Part shown: piece by piece, positions 1 through 9,076 of the stretch
Layout of the letters: each line of letters opens with the position of its first letter
Numbering within the stretch: position 1 is the stretch's first letter
Assembly: GCF_904846615.1 (NCBI RefSeq)
Contig: NZ_CAJHBK010000001.1
Span: 1,426,001 to 1,490,000 of the forward strand
From: Psychrobacter sp. JCM 18902
Lineage (GTDB): Bacteria > Pseudomonadota > Gammaproteobacteria > Pseudomonadales > Moraxellaceae
DNA length: 64,000 nucleotides
Direction: 5' to 3'
Program-made: the position numbers and the translations under genes
Notes under the pieces: generated by a model
Seen by the model: the letters and a program-made list of their open reading frames with translations, nothing else
Databases searched by the model: none
What the model was told of the DNA's origin: nothing

Positions 1-183
1 ATCTTTTGACTATTAACAAAATGCACTATTTATTGGCATTTGTGGTCTCTAAATGCGATTAAATAATTTTTTATCAAGGATAACTTACAAAGAAGATATG
101 ATAGAGGCGATAACTTCTAGCACCATAAACCCAATCTATCAGCATCGAATCATTGAGACATTAAAGGCTAACCGTAAAAATAC

Positions 184-681
184 TTACGACTGATTGACTT
201 GATCCCAAGCCATACCTAATACATCTGAGACCAACGCTTTACCCATCGGGGCATAAGGCAATAGCTCAGGCGCGAGCACTGACGTTTGCCATTGTGGCAT
301 TTGCACCAGTAACGGCGCACTGACGCTAAGCACAACTAAGACCATCAGTACATTTTTAGCAGCACCCAGTACACCACCTGCCATTTTGTCAACAACACCC
401 AAGCGTAAGGTTTTAAGCACGCCTGAGAATACAAATGCCACTAAGTGCATGATGGCCAATATGATTATCACTACCAATAAAAATGCCATTGCCATTTGTA
501 AAACAGGGTTTTGTACCATGCCTGATAGTTGCGGCGAAACTACTCCTGCCAAACGTGTGGCAGCGATCAGGGCAATAAACCAACCGACTAGACCAACGGC
601 TGTTTTAATCAATCCGACTTGAAAGCCGCGCCATAAGCCGATCAAAACAACAATAGCAATCACGATATCCAGACCACTCAT
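184..681 (-). CDS. cvpA: CvpA family inner-membrane protein
   Basis: A 165-residue protein with about four hydrophobic segments (roughly residues 4-20, 28-47, 63-86 and 106-125) and the CvpA-like opening LDIVIAIVVLIGLWRGF. Family members were first linked to colicin V production and more recently to envelope or bile tolerance; the biochemical role is not settled. The ATG at 681 is preceded by an AGGCG-type ribosome site. In many gammaproteobacteria cvpA is followed by purF, but the 183 bases downstream in this window hold no gene, so any purF lies further left or elsewhere. Assignment rests on length, topology and N-terminal similarity. Confidence 0.88.
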   Translation of the reverse strand: MSGLDIVIAIVVLIGLWRGFQVGLIKTAVGLVGWFIALIAATRLAGVVSPQLSGMVQNPVLQMAMAFLLVVIIILAIMHLVAFVFSGVLKTLRLGVVDKMAGGVLGAAKNVLMVLVVLSVSAPLLVQMPQWQTSVLAPELLPYAPMGKALVSDVLGMAWDQVNQS

Positions 682-817
682 GTTCTACGCCTCATACCTT
701 ATTGATTTTTATCGGATGTTTGCTTTCGTTTTTGTGACACATTAATCTATGATGACTCAGCTCAAAATACAGTCATCTTGTGCATATGATAGGTAATGAG
801 CTAGGGATATTGATCCG

Positions 818-1852
818 CTATAGCTCCATCGCGTCGTAATAGCCACCGATTGCTTGAATACAAGACTGTACCAGCCCAGGACCACGATAAATGAGCCCCG
901 TATAGAGCTGCACCATATCTGCACCCGCTTCGATTTTTTTGACGGCTTTTGCACCACTGTCAATACCGCCGACGCCTATTAAAGCGACTTTACCATCTAG
1001 CTGATCGGAGAACTGTTGTAAAATTTGGGTACTAATGTGGCTGACTGGGCGACCGGATAGACCACCTGCTTGCTCACCATCAGGTAAATCTTCAACACCA
1101 ACACGGCTCAACGTTGTATTGGTCGCAATCAACCCATCAATCTCAAAATCGAGCAATTGCTGCGAGATATAATCCACTTGTAGCGGCTCTAGATCAGGCG
1201 CAACTTTCAATACCAGTGGCACATAAAAACCATATTCAGTGGCTAATTGGCTGTGACGATTTTTAATCGTATCCAAAAGCTGAGTCAATGCCTCGCCACT
1301 TTGTAAATCACGCAGATTCTTAGTATTTGGTGAGGAGATATTAACGGTGATATAGGAGGCATGCGGATAAGCACGCTCTAAACAATAGACATAATCATCG
1401 GCGGCTTGCTCTACTGGCGTATCGGCATTTTTACCAATATTAATCCCAATATTGCCTTTGTATTGACAGCGCTTGACGTTTTCAATCAGATAATCGATAC
1501 CTTGGTTATTGAAACCCATTCGATTGATGATAGCATCCGCTTGCTTGATTCTAAACAACCTTGGCTTATCATTGCCTATTTGCGGTCTTGGCGTGACCGT
1601 GCCCACTTCTATAAAACCAAAGCCCAGCTCAGCCAACGCATCGATATAATCACCATTTTTATCCAGTCCTGCCGCTAGGCCGACCGGATTGGTGAATTGC
1701 AAGCCCATGCAGTCTGTTGGCTGCATTGACTGACCGTATACCAAACCTAAAACACGTGCTTTATGAGCTTTATCTAATAAAGATAAGGTCATCTCGTGGG
1801 CGTGCTCTGGATCCATCTTAAACAAAAAAGGGCGAAGTAAGGCATAAGACAT
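818..1852 (-). CDS. pyrD: Dihydroorotate dehydrogenase (quinone), class 2
   Basis: Catalyses oxidation of dihydroorotate to orotate in pyrimidine synthesis, passing electrons through FMN to the quinone pool at the inner face of the membrane. The 344-residue product starts with the membrane-associating N-terminal helix typical of class 2 ([19 protein letters not shown]), followed by [12 protein letters not shown], the catalytic-serine loop [11 protein letters not shown], the GVGGI phosphate loop and [12 protein letters not shown] near the end. An in-frame TTG at 1909 would add 19 residues, but the ATG at 1852 begins exactly where the family begins and was preferred. Single gene, with a gap of about 136 bases before cvpA. 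Confidence 0.96.
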   Translation of the reverse strand: MSYALLRPFLFKMDPEHAHEMTLSLLDKAHKARVLGLVYGQSMQPTDCMGLQFTNPVGLAAGLDKNGDYIDALAELGFGFIEVGTVTPRPQIGNDKPRLFRIKQADAIINRMGFNNQGIDYLIENVKRCQYKGNIGINIGKNADTPVEQAADDYVYCLERAYPHASYITVNISSPNTKNLRDLQSGEALTQLLDTIKNRHSQLATEYGFYVPLVLKVAPDLEPLQVDYISQQLLDFEIDGLIATNTTLSRVGVEDLPDGEQAGGLSGRPVSHISTQILQQFSDQLDGKVALIGVGGIDSGAKAVKKIEAGADMVQLYTGLIYRGPGLVQSCIQAIGGYYDAMEL

Positions 1853-2034
1853 AGTAATGGCAGACCCTGCTCGAAAGAAATAGTGAGTGAATAGTGCGAA
1901 TAAAATCAAGCGCTGCGATTATATCAGCTTAACAGAAATAAGAGCAAAGTTTCATGCGCTAAATTTCTGTATTAGAGTGCTAATAGCTATACCTACATAT
2001 TGGCTAAGGAGCTGACAGATGTATTCTACAGTCC

Positions 2035-2580
2035 CTAAGGTACAGGACGACCATCCGTCAGGGCTATCCAACCACGGACGATACGATAAAGATGCCATAT
2101 GAAGGTGAAAATCATGATTAGCAGGCCAAATACCGCTAATAATACCGAACCAATGGCAATATTATTGCTATCAGCCAGCATACTAATGCCAAAACCCCCT
2201 AATGCAAAGGTAATGATAATAATACCTAAGAAGAAAAATACGATGCTATACCAAAAGGTCTTAATCTGCCAATCGAAATGCGTGGACAACCACGAACCCT
2301 CTGCGTCATGGCGCTTCGCATAGTTCATCACAATTGGTACAACCCACAGTAATCCAGCGGTAAAATAGCTGATTACGTATAAAAAATAAGTAATGTGATT
2401 ATAAGTGATTAAAGAACGGCGCTTACCGTTGCTCATATTGTCACTCGCCCCATAGCTCTGCCTTTGCTGAGTCATTTCATGATCAAATGCAGCTTCAACT
2501 GACGAATTACTCTGGTATTCAGCAGTTCTGGTCTGCTGATGGCTACGCGTGTCAGGTTTGCGATCAGAAGATTGATTCAT
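2035..2580 (-). CDS. Small membrane protein, DUF4870/Tic20-like
   Basis: A 181-residue protein with a polar N-terminal 55 residues rich in Ser/Gln/Arg, then a three-helix membrane domain: one segment around residues 60-85, a soluble loop containing AEGSWLSTHFDWQIKTFW, and two further segments up to residue about 165. The pattern of a short helical membrane core with a conserved HFxWQIxTFW-type stretch resembles small DUF4870-like proteins, whose function is unknown. It sits between gspM and pyrD on the same strand but is separated by 165 and 182 bases, so co-transcription is not obvious. No enzymatic motif was seen. Confidence 0.7.
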   Translation of the reverse strand: MNQSSDRKPDTRSHQQTRTAEYQSNSSVEAAFDHEMTQQRQSYGASDNMSNGKRRSLITYNHITYFLYVISYFTAGLLWVVPIVMNYAKRHDAEGSWLSTHFDWQIKTFWYSIVFFFLGIIIITFALGGFGISMLADSNNIAIGSVLLAVFGLLIMIFTFIWHLYRIVRGWIALTDGRPVP

Positions 2581-2745
2581 CTTAAATATCCATCTCTGGC
2601 TGTGTGATAGTTAATTAATTGTGTCAAACGTGCAATTTTTCAATGACACTAATGACAAATGGTTATTTTAGAAATTGATGATCAGTTAATTTGGGGCGAC
2701 AATAGACAAGAATTAAAATACTTCCAGTTTCCACAGCATATCGAT

Positions 2746-3312
2746 TTATGAGGTGACAGTCGCTTGTACTTGAATGGCTTTGGTAACCAAGTCTTGCTGT
2801 ATCGATAGCTGACTGAATTGCCAACCTTGCTGTTCGAGTTTGCCAAGTGCGGTGCTGACCACTGCTTGACTGGCATGATTGAAGCTCAGTTGCACGGCAT
2901 CACCCGTTGCAACGACTTGGGCGTTGGCAATACCTGAATTGTTTAACAATGCACTGATACTATTGGCAGGTGGCATGGCCGCTTCACCATCCGCTGCATT
3001 CATCGCATTACTATCGATATTGCCAGCTTGGGCACGCAACCAAAAGTAATCAGCCACTTGCTCTTGATAGTCGCGCTTACTGTCGTTTGCCGCTTGATGA
3101 ATACTATAACCACCATAGCCACCAATGAACAATAATAAGAAAATAGACAGTACGGCCAATGCCAACTGGTCACGCGGCGAAAGTGCCTGCCAGCGTAACG
3201 ATAGCATCTGTTGGAAATTATTTACACGCGTTGACAGCACATTGGTTCCAATACTGTTACTGGTCTCTGGCGTGATGTTGTTATCTTTGGTGCGGCGCTG
3301 CAATCGTTTCAT
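2746..3312 (-). CDS. gspM: Type II secretion system protein M
   Basis: Inner-membrane assembly-platform component that partners GspL. The 188-residue product has a cytoplasmic N-terminus ending in LSPRDQLALAVL, one transmembrane helix at about residues 51-73, and a periplasmic ferredoxin-like domain with the GspM hallmark of a small C-terminal fold (VQLSFNHASQAVVSTALGKL). It lies 48 bases after gspL, in the usual L-M order. The N-terminal 40 residues are longer than in Enterobacteria. Identification is strengthened by the neighbour; alone the sequence would be weak. Confidence 0.87.
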   Translation of the reverse strand: MKRLQRRTKDNNITPETSNSIGTNVLSTRVNNFQQMLSLRWQALSPRDQLALAVLSIFLLLFIGGYGGYSIHQAANDSKRDYQEQVADYFWLRAQAGNIDSNAMNAADGEAAMPPANSISALLNNSGIANAQVVATGDAVQLSFNHASQAVVSTALGKLEQQGWQFSQLSIQQDLVTKAIQVQATVTS

Positions 3313-3360
3313 TTTCCAACCTTTTTGACTTTTATTACCACTGCCTAGTTGGCAAATAAA

Positions 3361-4617
3361 TTATGATGCCGCTACATTGGTTTGCGTCGTGTTATTATTT
3401 TCTACGACATTCACCGTAACCTGACCACTAAACTGCCCTTGTTCATTACTGTTTACCTGTGCAAGCTTGGCATTTAAACCCTGCGCAACAAGTGTGCTCG
3501 TAAATTTATCAAGACTATTACGATCAGGGGCAATCAAGGTAAAGCTGAGTGCTGATGGCTCCATCACTAACGCTTGCGCCCGCAGTGAAGACTGCTTGAT
3601 TAACGGGGATATGCGAGTCAATGCTGCCATATGAGAGGCTGGTGCTTGGCTGTCACTGCGCAGCTTTGGTTGTAATTGCACTTGCAGTTTGGTGCGTGAG
3701 CTTAATGGCTCATTTGGAAACCAAGCTTGATACTGCGCCGCAATCTCAGCTTTGGTCGCTACCGCCGCCTTATTATACTGATACCACTGCAGGCCATCGG
3801 TCGCCATCTGTAATACCAGTGCCGATAACGCGACCATCGCTGCCACACGCAAATACGGTGAGAGCTTTGAGTCCGTTGATTTAATAAAGAAATTAAGCGC
3901 GTGACGCTCAGGGCTGTCAACAGGCTTGGGCGGCGTAGTCAATGTGGTTAATAATAACTGATGATCTGCAACAAGCGCGGCCGTTTGTGCCATAAAGCTT
4001 GTGGACATTGACGAATTTGTTGGCTTTGAAAGATCATCTAAAGCCGTTATGGGCGGTAATATATTCACTTCACTTAAATGCGGGAAACGTTCAAAAATTA
4101 AGGGCAAATAACTGACAGCCATACCTTGTCGCAATGACTGACGCAGTAGCATGGTGTGCTCATCTTGATACAGTGTTACTTGCTGACCTGCCCCTTCATC
4201 TGGCGTTGGCAACAATAGAAAATCAGGCAGTAACGCCGTTATGCTCATGCCAGCGAGCTTAGCACTCTGCTGCCATGACTCGATATCGCTTTGCGCCAGT
4301 GCATACAGTTGGTGATTATCGGCTTCACTGATTTGCCGAATCGCCAATTGCTCGACAGGGGTCAAGGATGTCTCTTCAAACAAGTATTGCTTGCCGCTAT
4401 TGCCCAGCTGTTTAAGCTGAGTCGCATTCAGCTCAGTATCTACCTGCAATATATGGCTTGATGGAAAATATAGACACAAAGTCTTCTGCGCATTGGTTTT
4501 ATAATTACCATAGATCGTTTGCAGCTGTTGCCAACCATCAACCGTTTGCCATTGCTGAATATCTTCATGCCAGACAGCTAGCGGGCTATGCTGCGCTCGT
4601 AACCAAACATGTAACAC
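3361..4617 (-). CDS. gspL: Type II secretion system protein L
   Basis: Bitopic protein that tethers the GspE secretion ATPase to the inner membrane. The 418 residues form an actin-like cytoplasmic domain (about 1-250), a transmembrane helix near 255-275 (LRVAAMVALSALVLQMA) and a periplasmic ferredoxin-like domain. The start is a GTG at 4617 with AAGGA eight bases upstream. gspL and gspM stand alone without other gsp genes, which fits the scattered secretion genes of Moraxellaceae and Pseudomonas-type systems. The upstream neighbour sixA is 230 bases away, so this pair probably has its own promoter. Confidence 0.9.
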   Translation of the reverse strand: MLHVWLRAQHSPLAVWHEDIQQWQTVDGWQQLQTIYGNYKTNAQKTLCLYFPSSHILQVDTELNATQLKQLGNSGKQYLFEETSLTPVEQLAIRQISEADNHQLYALAQSDIESWQQSAKLAGMSITALLPDFLLLPTPDEGAGQQVTLYQDEHTMLLRQSLRQGMAVSYLPLIFERFPHLSEVNILPPITALDDLSKPTNSSMSTSFMAQTAALVADHQLLLTTLTTPPKPVDSPERHALNFFIKSTDSKLSPYLRVAAMVALSALVLQMATDGLQWYQYNKAAVATKAEIAAQYQAWFPNEPLSSRTKLQVQLQPKLRSDSQAPASHMAALTRISPLIKQSSLRAQALVMEPSALSFTLIAPDRNSLDKFTSTLVAQGLNAKLAQVNSNEQGQFSGQVTVNVVENNNTTQTNVAAS

Positions 4618-4847
4618 TAAGCGTGTCCTTAATTATTAAAGCTGTTTTAAATGTAGGATAAGGTAGGATTCAGACAATTTCATGCTGATGCAGGTTGGTT
4701 TGTTATCATCATCGTTCTCCTGTAATAGCTAAAACCTGATGCATTGGCGACTGAAATTTTAGTAGCCAACCCTTATTTAGCCAGTTTAACACCACTAAGC
4801 GTCAATAGACTAAGTGCCAACAATATCACTGACGATTCGACCTAATC

Positions 4848-5306
4848 TCAATACGGCTGCTCAGGCACAAAACGATCAATCTCTTTTGCCATACCTGCCA
4901 TTACAAAGTCCATCTCAAACACCCTTGCTTCTGCAAGAGAAAATGATTCAGGATAATCACCAGTTAATAGACCAGCGATATAAGCAACGATAGACATATG
5001 ACACACCACTACCAGACGCTCAGCGTCAATATTCGCAATATCTATTAAAGCTTGACGCGCATCATCAGAAGGCGTGATATTTTGCTGTACGATTACTGGA
5101 ACCTTGGGCGCGCGCGTTTGAAATGCTGCTAGCGTCTGCTGCGCTCTATCATAGGGACTGACGACAAAACAATCAGGATGATAGTGAGTCATCACATACT
5201 CTGCCGTCTGCATTGCTTGCTGTTGACCAAAGTCAGTTAACTGGCGCGCGCTGTCTGGGCGCGACTCATCTTCTGCTTGACCATGACGTACTAGTATAAT
5301 TTTCAT
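4848..5306 (-). CDS. sixA: Phosphohistidine phosphatase SixA
   Basis: Histidine phosphatase superfamily member of 152 residues. The catalytic RHG motif is at residues 7-9 (LVRHGQAEDESR), with a second conserved His in VVCHMS. SixA removes phosphate from histidine on phosphotransfer proteins such as HPt domains and, in Escherichia coli, NPr. The start at 5306 has an AAGGAAGG ribosome site. It follows gpsA by 84 bases on the same strand, and the gap between them contains a perfect 15-bp inverted repeat. Confidence 0.92.
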   Translation of the reverse strand: MKIILVRHGQAEDESRPDSARQLTDFGQQQAMQTAEYVMTHYHPDCFVVSPYDRAQQTLAAFQTRAPKVPVIVQQNITPSDDARQALIDIANIDAERLVVVCHMSIVAYIAGLLTGDYPESFSLAEARVFEMDFVMAGMAKEIDRFVPEQPY

Positions 5307-5327
5307 AACCTTCCTTTATGCATTGTC

Positions 5328-5375
5328 ATGATGACGTTGTTTGCAGAATAATCATTCTTAAAACAACGTCATCAT
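5328..5375 (-). repeat. Perfect 15-bp inverted repeat in the gpsA-sixA gap
   Basis: The arm ATGATGACGTTGTTT (5328-5342) is exactly mirrored at 5361-5375 around an 18-base loop. In RNA from the minus strand this would form a long stem directly upstream of the sixA ribosome site. No U-run follows the stem in the direction of transcription, so it does not look like a standard terminator. Confidence 0.75.
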
Positions 5376-5390
5376 TTAACATTGGGGTTT

Positions 5391-6686
5391 TTACTTACTG
5401 TCAGTATCGCCACTTTCATCATCAGTGCTATCGCTTGACGTCTTCATCTGCGCAGTTAGCGCCGCATTACTATGATCATGCGCCATTACAAATTCAACGT
5501 CACTACGGAAGCCCGCTTCCATGAGATGTAATGCCACACCTAATGCTGCTTTATCTTCATAAATGACCGCATACAATGCATGGGTAATAGGCATGTAGAT
5601 GCCTTGCTTGGTGGCTTTCTCATGCACTTGCTGAATGGTATTGACCCCTTCAGCCGTTTGACCGAGTTTTTTCACCGCGGCCTCAATACTCATACCACGA
5701 CCGAGCATGTTGCCGATACGATAGTTACGACTGAGCTCTGAGCTACAAGTAGCGTATAAATCACCCACACCAGACAATCCTAAGAAGGTAAGCGGATTCG
5801 CACCCGCCTCAACCCCAAAGCGGCTCATCTCTGCCAAAGCACGAGTCAATATCATTGCCTTGGTATTTTCGCCAACATCATAAGCCGCCGCCATTCCCAT
5901 AGCAATCGCATAGATATTCTTTAGCGCGCCGCCAAGCTCCACACCTTTGACATCATCACTGGCAAACACTCGAAAAAACGCACTATGTAATGCGGCTTGT
6001 ACGGCATGGCGCAATGGCTCAGACTCACTGGCAATAACGGTCGCTGATGGCATGTTTTTCATGATCTCTATCGCAAGGTTTGGCCCCGACATGACACCAA
6101 AATTCACTTCAGGTAGCTCATCTTTAATAATGTCGCTCATCATGGCAAAAGTATCTTTCTCCATACCTTTGGTCAATGACACAATAGACTGACCACTGAT
6201 AAATGGTGCAATATTTTTTAGGGTCTCACGAAAAGCCAAACCAGGCACCGCAATAAAAACGATATCTTTATCTTTGACGGCTGCTGCCAAGTCATGGCTG
6301 TATTTAAGGCTGTCATCCAGCTTATAACCTGGTAAATATTTTTTATTGGTCTGCGTTTTTACCATCGCCTTTACCGTACGCTTGTTACGTACCCACAGCG
6401 TGGTATCACAGCCATTGCGTGCAGCCAAGTTTGCCATTGCTGTACCAAAACTACCACCGCCTAAAAACGCCAAACGTAGCTTGGTAGGATTGCTGTGAAT
6501 ATCCGCCATGTTTTTTGCCACTGCTGATTCTACCGCGCTAGGATTGAGTTTTTTACGACCAATACCCGATTTGGTAGCACGTTCGATGATACCTGCCAGC
6601 AGACTGTTTTGCTTTTCAGGGGCATTCGTATTCACCTCAGTATTATCGCTACTGATGTCTTTGTTGCTATCATTAGGGCTGTTCAT
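5391..6686 (-). CDS. gpsA: Glycerol-3-phosphate dehydrogenase [NAD(P)+]
   Basis: Reduces dihydroxyacetone phosphate to sn-glycerol 3-phosphate for phospholipid synthesis; cytosolic. The Rossmann motif LAFLGGGSFGTAMANLAARNG starts near residue 70, followed by the conserved catalytic-domain stretch GGALKNIYAIAMGMAAAYDVGENTKA. At 431 residues it is about 90 longer than the Escherichia coli enzyme. The excess is a polar N-terminal tail of about 65 residues and a Ser/Asp-rich tail at the C-terminus. An internal ATG at residue 60 (ADIHSNPTKLRLAFLGG) could be the real start, because the upstream ATG has only a weak ribosome site; this is undecided. Confidence 0.94.
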   Translation of the reverse strand: MNSPNDSNKDISSDNTEVNTNAPEKQNSLLAGIIERATKSGIGRKKLNPSAVESAVAKNMADIHSNPTKLRLAFLGGGSFGTAMANLAARNGCDTTLWVRNKRTVKAMVKTQTNKKYLPGYKLDDSLKYSHDLAAAVKDKDIVFIAVPGLAFRETLKNIAPFISGQSIVSLTKGMEKDTFAMMSDIIKDELPEVNFGVMSGPNLAIEIMKNMPSATVIASESEPLRHAVQAALHSAFFRVFASDDVKGVELGGALKNIYAIAMGMAAAYDVGENTKAMILTRALAEMSRFGVEAGANPLTFLGLSGVGDLYATCSSELSRNYRIGNMLGRGMSIEAAVKKLGQTAEGVNTIQQVHEKATKQGIYMPITHALYAVIYEDKAALGVALHLMEAGFRSDVEFVMAHDHSNAALTAQMKTSSDSTDDESGDTDSK

Positions 6687-6863
6687 TTGCTGTTATCCGT
6701 ATTGGCTGATTTATTATTAATAGAATTTATCATGGTTTATTTATCATGACTTATGACGCTTTAGAGTATTGAGGCTATCTATCTTTTTGCTATACGACCG
6801 ACTGTCTTTTTAGAGAGCGGTATTCGTCAAGAGAAAAGGACCACTAAACAGCGCTTAGATATA

Positions 6864-7508
6864 TTATGACTCAAATCGCACTAAAGACTCGATATCAATC
6901 GGTTTACGGGCGGGTTCATTTTTGGGGCTGGTGCCAGTATAAACAAACGCCGTCACATAATCATCTGGACCAACGTCAAAATGTGATTTAACAGCAGCTT
7001 CATTACATAGCAGTCCCGTACGCCACACTGTACTAAAGCCTTGGGCTTTTAGCGCCAAAATCAGGTTTTGTACAGCCGCACCCGCACTTAGCATTTGTTC
7101 AAAAGGGGGGACTTTTTTATGCGCTTGTATTTTTGTGACAACTGTAATGATGACGGGCGCTCTTAATGGCATGGCCTGAGTTTTTGCGATGTCTTTTTCG
7201 GACAGCGTGTCGCCCTCTTGCACCGCTTTAGCTTGGGCTGCTGTGACCAAGGCCTTTCCCAATTCATAACGCGCATCTCCCTGCGTCACTATAAAACGCC
7301 ATGGGCGCAGTTTTTTATGATCTGGTGCAGTCGCTGCACACTCAATCGCTGTTTCAATTTGGGCTTGTGTGGGTGCTGGCGTGTCTAGATTGCCCATACT
7401 GCGCCTTGAATTGATCCAGCCAATCATTTCTTCACTGCTAATCGGCATACTGTCTATGGTGATGTCTTTGGTCGACAGTTTTTTATCATTTTCGTCGGAT
7501 GTAGTCAT
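6864..7508 (-). CDS. Nitroreductase family protein, YdjA-like
   Basis: A 214-residue FMN-dependent nitroreductase-fold protein. Visible family features are the FMN-binding RRSMGNLD near residue 35, the APDHKKLRPWRFIV stretch and GAAVQNLILALKAQGFSTVWRTG. HKxLRPWRF resembles the minimal YdjA branch, whose physiological substrates are unclear; reduction of nitroaromatics or quinones is the usual assay activity. The start has a near-perfect AAGGAG ribosome site. It is monocistronic and separated from gpsA by about 177 bases. Confidence 0.88.
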   Translation of the reverse strand: MTTSDENDKKLSTKDITIDSMPISSEEMIGWINSRRSMGNLDTPAPTQAQIETAIECAATAPDHKKLRPWRFIVTQGDARYELGKALVTAAQAKAVQEGDTLSEKDIAKTQAMPLRAPVIITVVTKIQAHKKVPPFEQMLSAGAAVQNLILALKAQGFSTVWRTGLLCNEAAVKSHFDVGPDDYVTAFVYTGTSPKNEPARKPIDIESLVRFES

Positions 7509-7663
7509 TACCGCTCCTTATTTATTATTATCTTTTTATATAAAAAAACTAGGGTCTGTCAAACGAATATATATCAATATTGAGTGTGAGTGACTTGAAT
7601 GAAAAACCATGAGTGCTTTAATCGACAACTTGTAGATTATCATCAGCTATGAAGAGGCTTTGA

Positions 7664-8830
7664 TTATGCCGCATCATCGACCCGATGCTCCATGCGCAAA
7701 TAATCCTCTGACTGCATCTCAAGCAAGCGCGAGCGTGTCCGTTCAATCTCAAACGCCAATTTCTCTCCTTGATATAGATCCAAAATGGACTGCTGCGCTC
7801 TAACCAGCAACTTAACACGGCGATCATAAAACTCATCAACCAGATAAATAAACCGACGGGTCGGATCACGTAAGTCATCGTCTAAGGCAGGCACGGCATT
7901 GACCAATACTGTGCTGAATTGCTTGGCGATTTCGATGAAATCAGATGCTGATCGTGGCTCCATACATAAATGACGGAAATCACAGAATAAAATATCCTCA
8001 GTGCGAGCGTTAATTCTAATTTCGCGACCATTAATCGTAATCGGCTCATTACTGATTTTTTGGTTATTGGATAAACTGGCAAAACGGTTGGCTAACCAAT
8101 GATGATTCGCTTTCGTCATAGGCGATTCATATAGCTCTGCCTGCTGCAATACGCGCAAACGATAGTCGATACCAGAATCGATATTCATCACCGTAGTATG
8201 ACGCTCCACTTCAGCGATAGCAGGCATAAAACGGTCACGATGTAAGCCATCTTTATACAATCCTGATGGCTCAATATTTGAGGTGGCGACCAATGTAATA
8301 CCACGATTGAATAGCATGGTGAACAAATCACCTAAAATCATGGCATCAGAAACGTTAGAAACAAAGAACTCATCGAAACAGATAATAACCGCTTCTGCAT
8401 AAATGATGTCGGCGACTTTTTCTAATGGGTCACTCTCACCTTGCAGCTTGTTTAGCTCTTGATGAACGCGCTGCATGAAATGATGAAAATGCAGGCGCAT
8501 CTTGCGATCAATGGTCAATGAATCATAAAACATGTCCATCATCCATGTTTTACCACGACCTACCCCGCCCCACATATACAAACCCGTTGGTGCTGTCGGC
8601 TTGGGCTTTAAAAAGCTAAAAAAGCCTTTCTTCTGTGGCGCACTATTGATGAGCTGATGATGTATCTCATCAAGATAGCTCATGGCCTTAAATTGCTGCT
8701 CATCTCGAGTAAACTCATCTGTACTGACGGCTTGCTCGTAACGTTGCAATGGAGATAAACTCATAATACGACTCATAATACGACTCATCATTAGACAAAA
8801 TAAATAGTAAGGTAATGGTTGATTCTGCAT
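7664..8830 (-). CDS. zapE: Cell division protein ZapE (AFG1-like ATPase)
   Basis: AAA-type ATPase associated with the Z-ring in Proteobacteria and related to mitochondrial AFG1/LACE1. The Walker A loop is GGVGRGKTWMMD, followed by MRLHFHHFMQRVH, the Walker B stretch VICFDEFFVSNVSDAMIL, and LVATSNIEPSGLYKDGLHRDRFMP, all diagnostic. The start is uncertain. The longest frame begins at 8830, but Met residues 14, 15, 19 and 23 all lie in a stretch duplicated by a 12-bp tandem repeat, and the family usually begins near SLSPLQRYEQAV (ATG at 8764). Confidence 0.94.
   Translation of the reverse strand: MQNQPLPYYLFCLMMSRIMSRIMSLSPLQRYEQAVSTDEFTRDEQQFKAMSYLDEIHHQLINSAPQKKGFFSFLKPKPTAPTGLYMWGGVGRGKTWMMDMFYDSLTIDRKMRLHFHHFMQRVHQELNKLQGESDPLEKVADIIYAEAVIICFDEFFVSNVSDAMILGDLFTMLFNRGITLVATSNIEPSGLYKDGLHRDRFMPAIAEVERHTTVMNIDSGIDYRLRVLQQAELYESPMTKANHHWLANRFASLSNNQKISNEPITINGREIRINARTEDILFCDFRHLCMEPRSASDFIEIAKQFSTVLVNAVPALDDDLRDPTRRFIYLVDEFYDRRVKLLVRAQQSILDLYQGEKLAFEIERTRSRLLEMQSEDYLRMEHRVDDAA
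8760..8783. repeat. 12-bp tandem duplication at the zapE start
   Basis: The unit CTCATAATACGA occurs twice head to tail and is followed by a further CTCAT. In zapE it encodes repeated Met-Ser-Arg-Ile and so multiplies the candidate start codons. The unit length is a multiple of three, so the frame is kept. Confidence 0.85.
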
Positions 8831-8894
8831 GAACTCGTCAAAATGAAGCGATCAGAGCTCATTACTTGATAGCGGTTCTCTATCCTAATATTAC

Positions 8895-9068
8895 TAGGGT
8901 GTGTCATCAATTAGATTGTGAGGCTTAAAATGAGAAAAATTGTAGATAAACAAGGAAGCAATTGCCGTTAATATGAACATATTGACAAAATTGCTGACGA
9001 TGTTTAGCAAAATTTAGCCATTTTAAGACCACTAAACGTACTAATGTGCTAATTGATGACACGCCCTA
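8895..9068 (+). mobile_element. MITE-like palindromic element, copy A
   Basis: A 174-bp non-coding element measured TA to TA. Left end TAGGGTGTGTCATCAATTAG; the right end is its inverse with a single mismatch. It shares length and core with copies B and C (core fragments AATTGCCGT, AACAAGGAA, GATGTTTRGCAAAATTTAGCC) but is the most diverged copy. Both terminal arms carry CATCA where the others carry CCTCA, so the arms changed together. It fills the space between the hydrolase stop (7 bases away) and zapE. Confidence 0.85.
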
Positions 9069-9076
9069 GCTAACAA

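Noticed and set aside
1..183. A hidden gene or purF 3' end at the left edge
   Set aside because: All frames are interrupted and no purF-like residues were seen; the stretch appears intergenic.
757..963. Small minus-strand frame overlapping the end of pyrD
   Set aside because: It lies inside and beyond pyrD in another frame, with no recognisable features.
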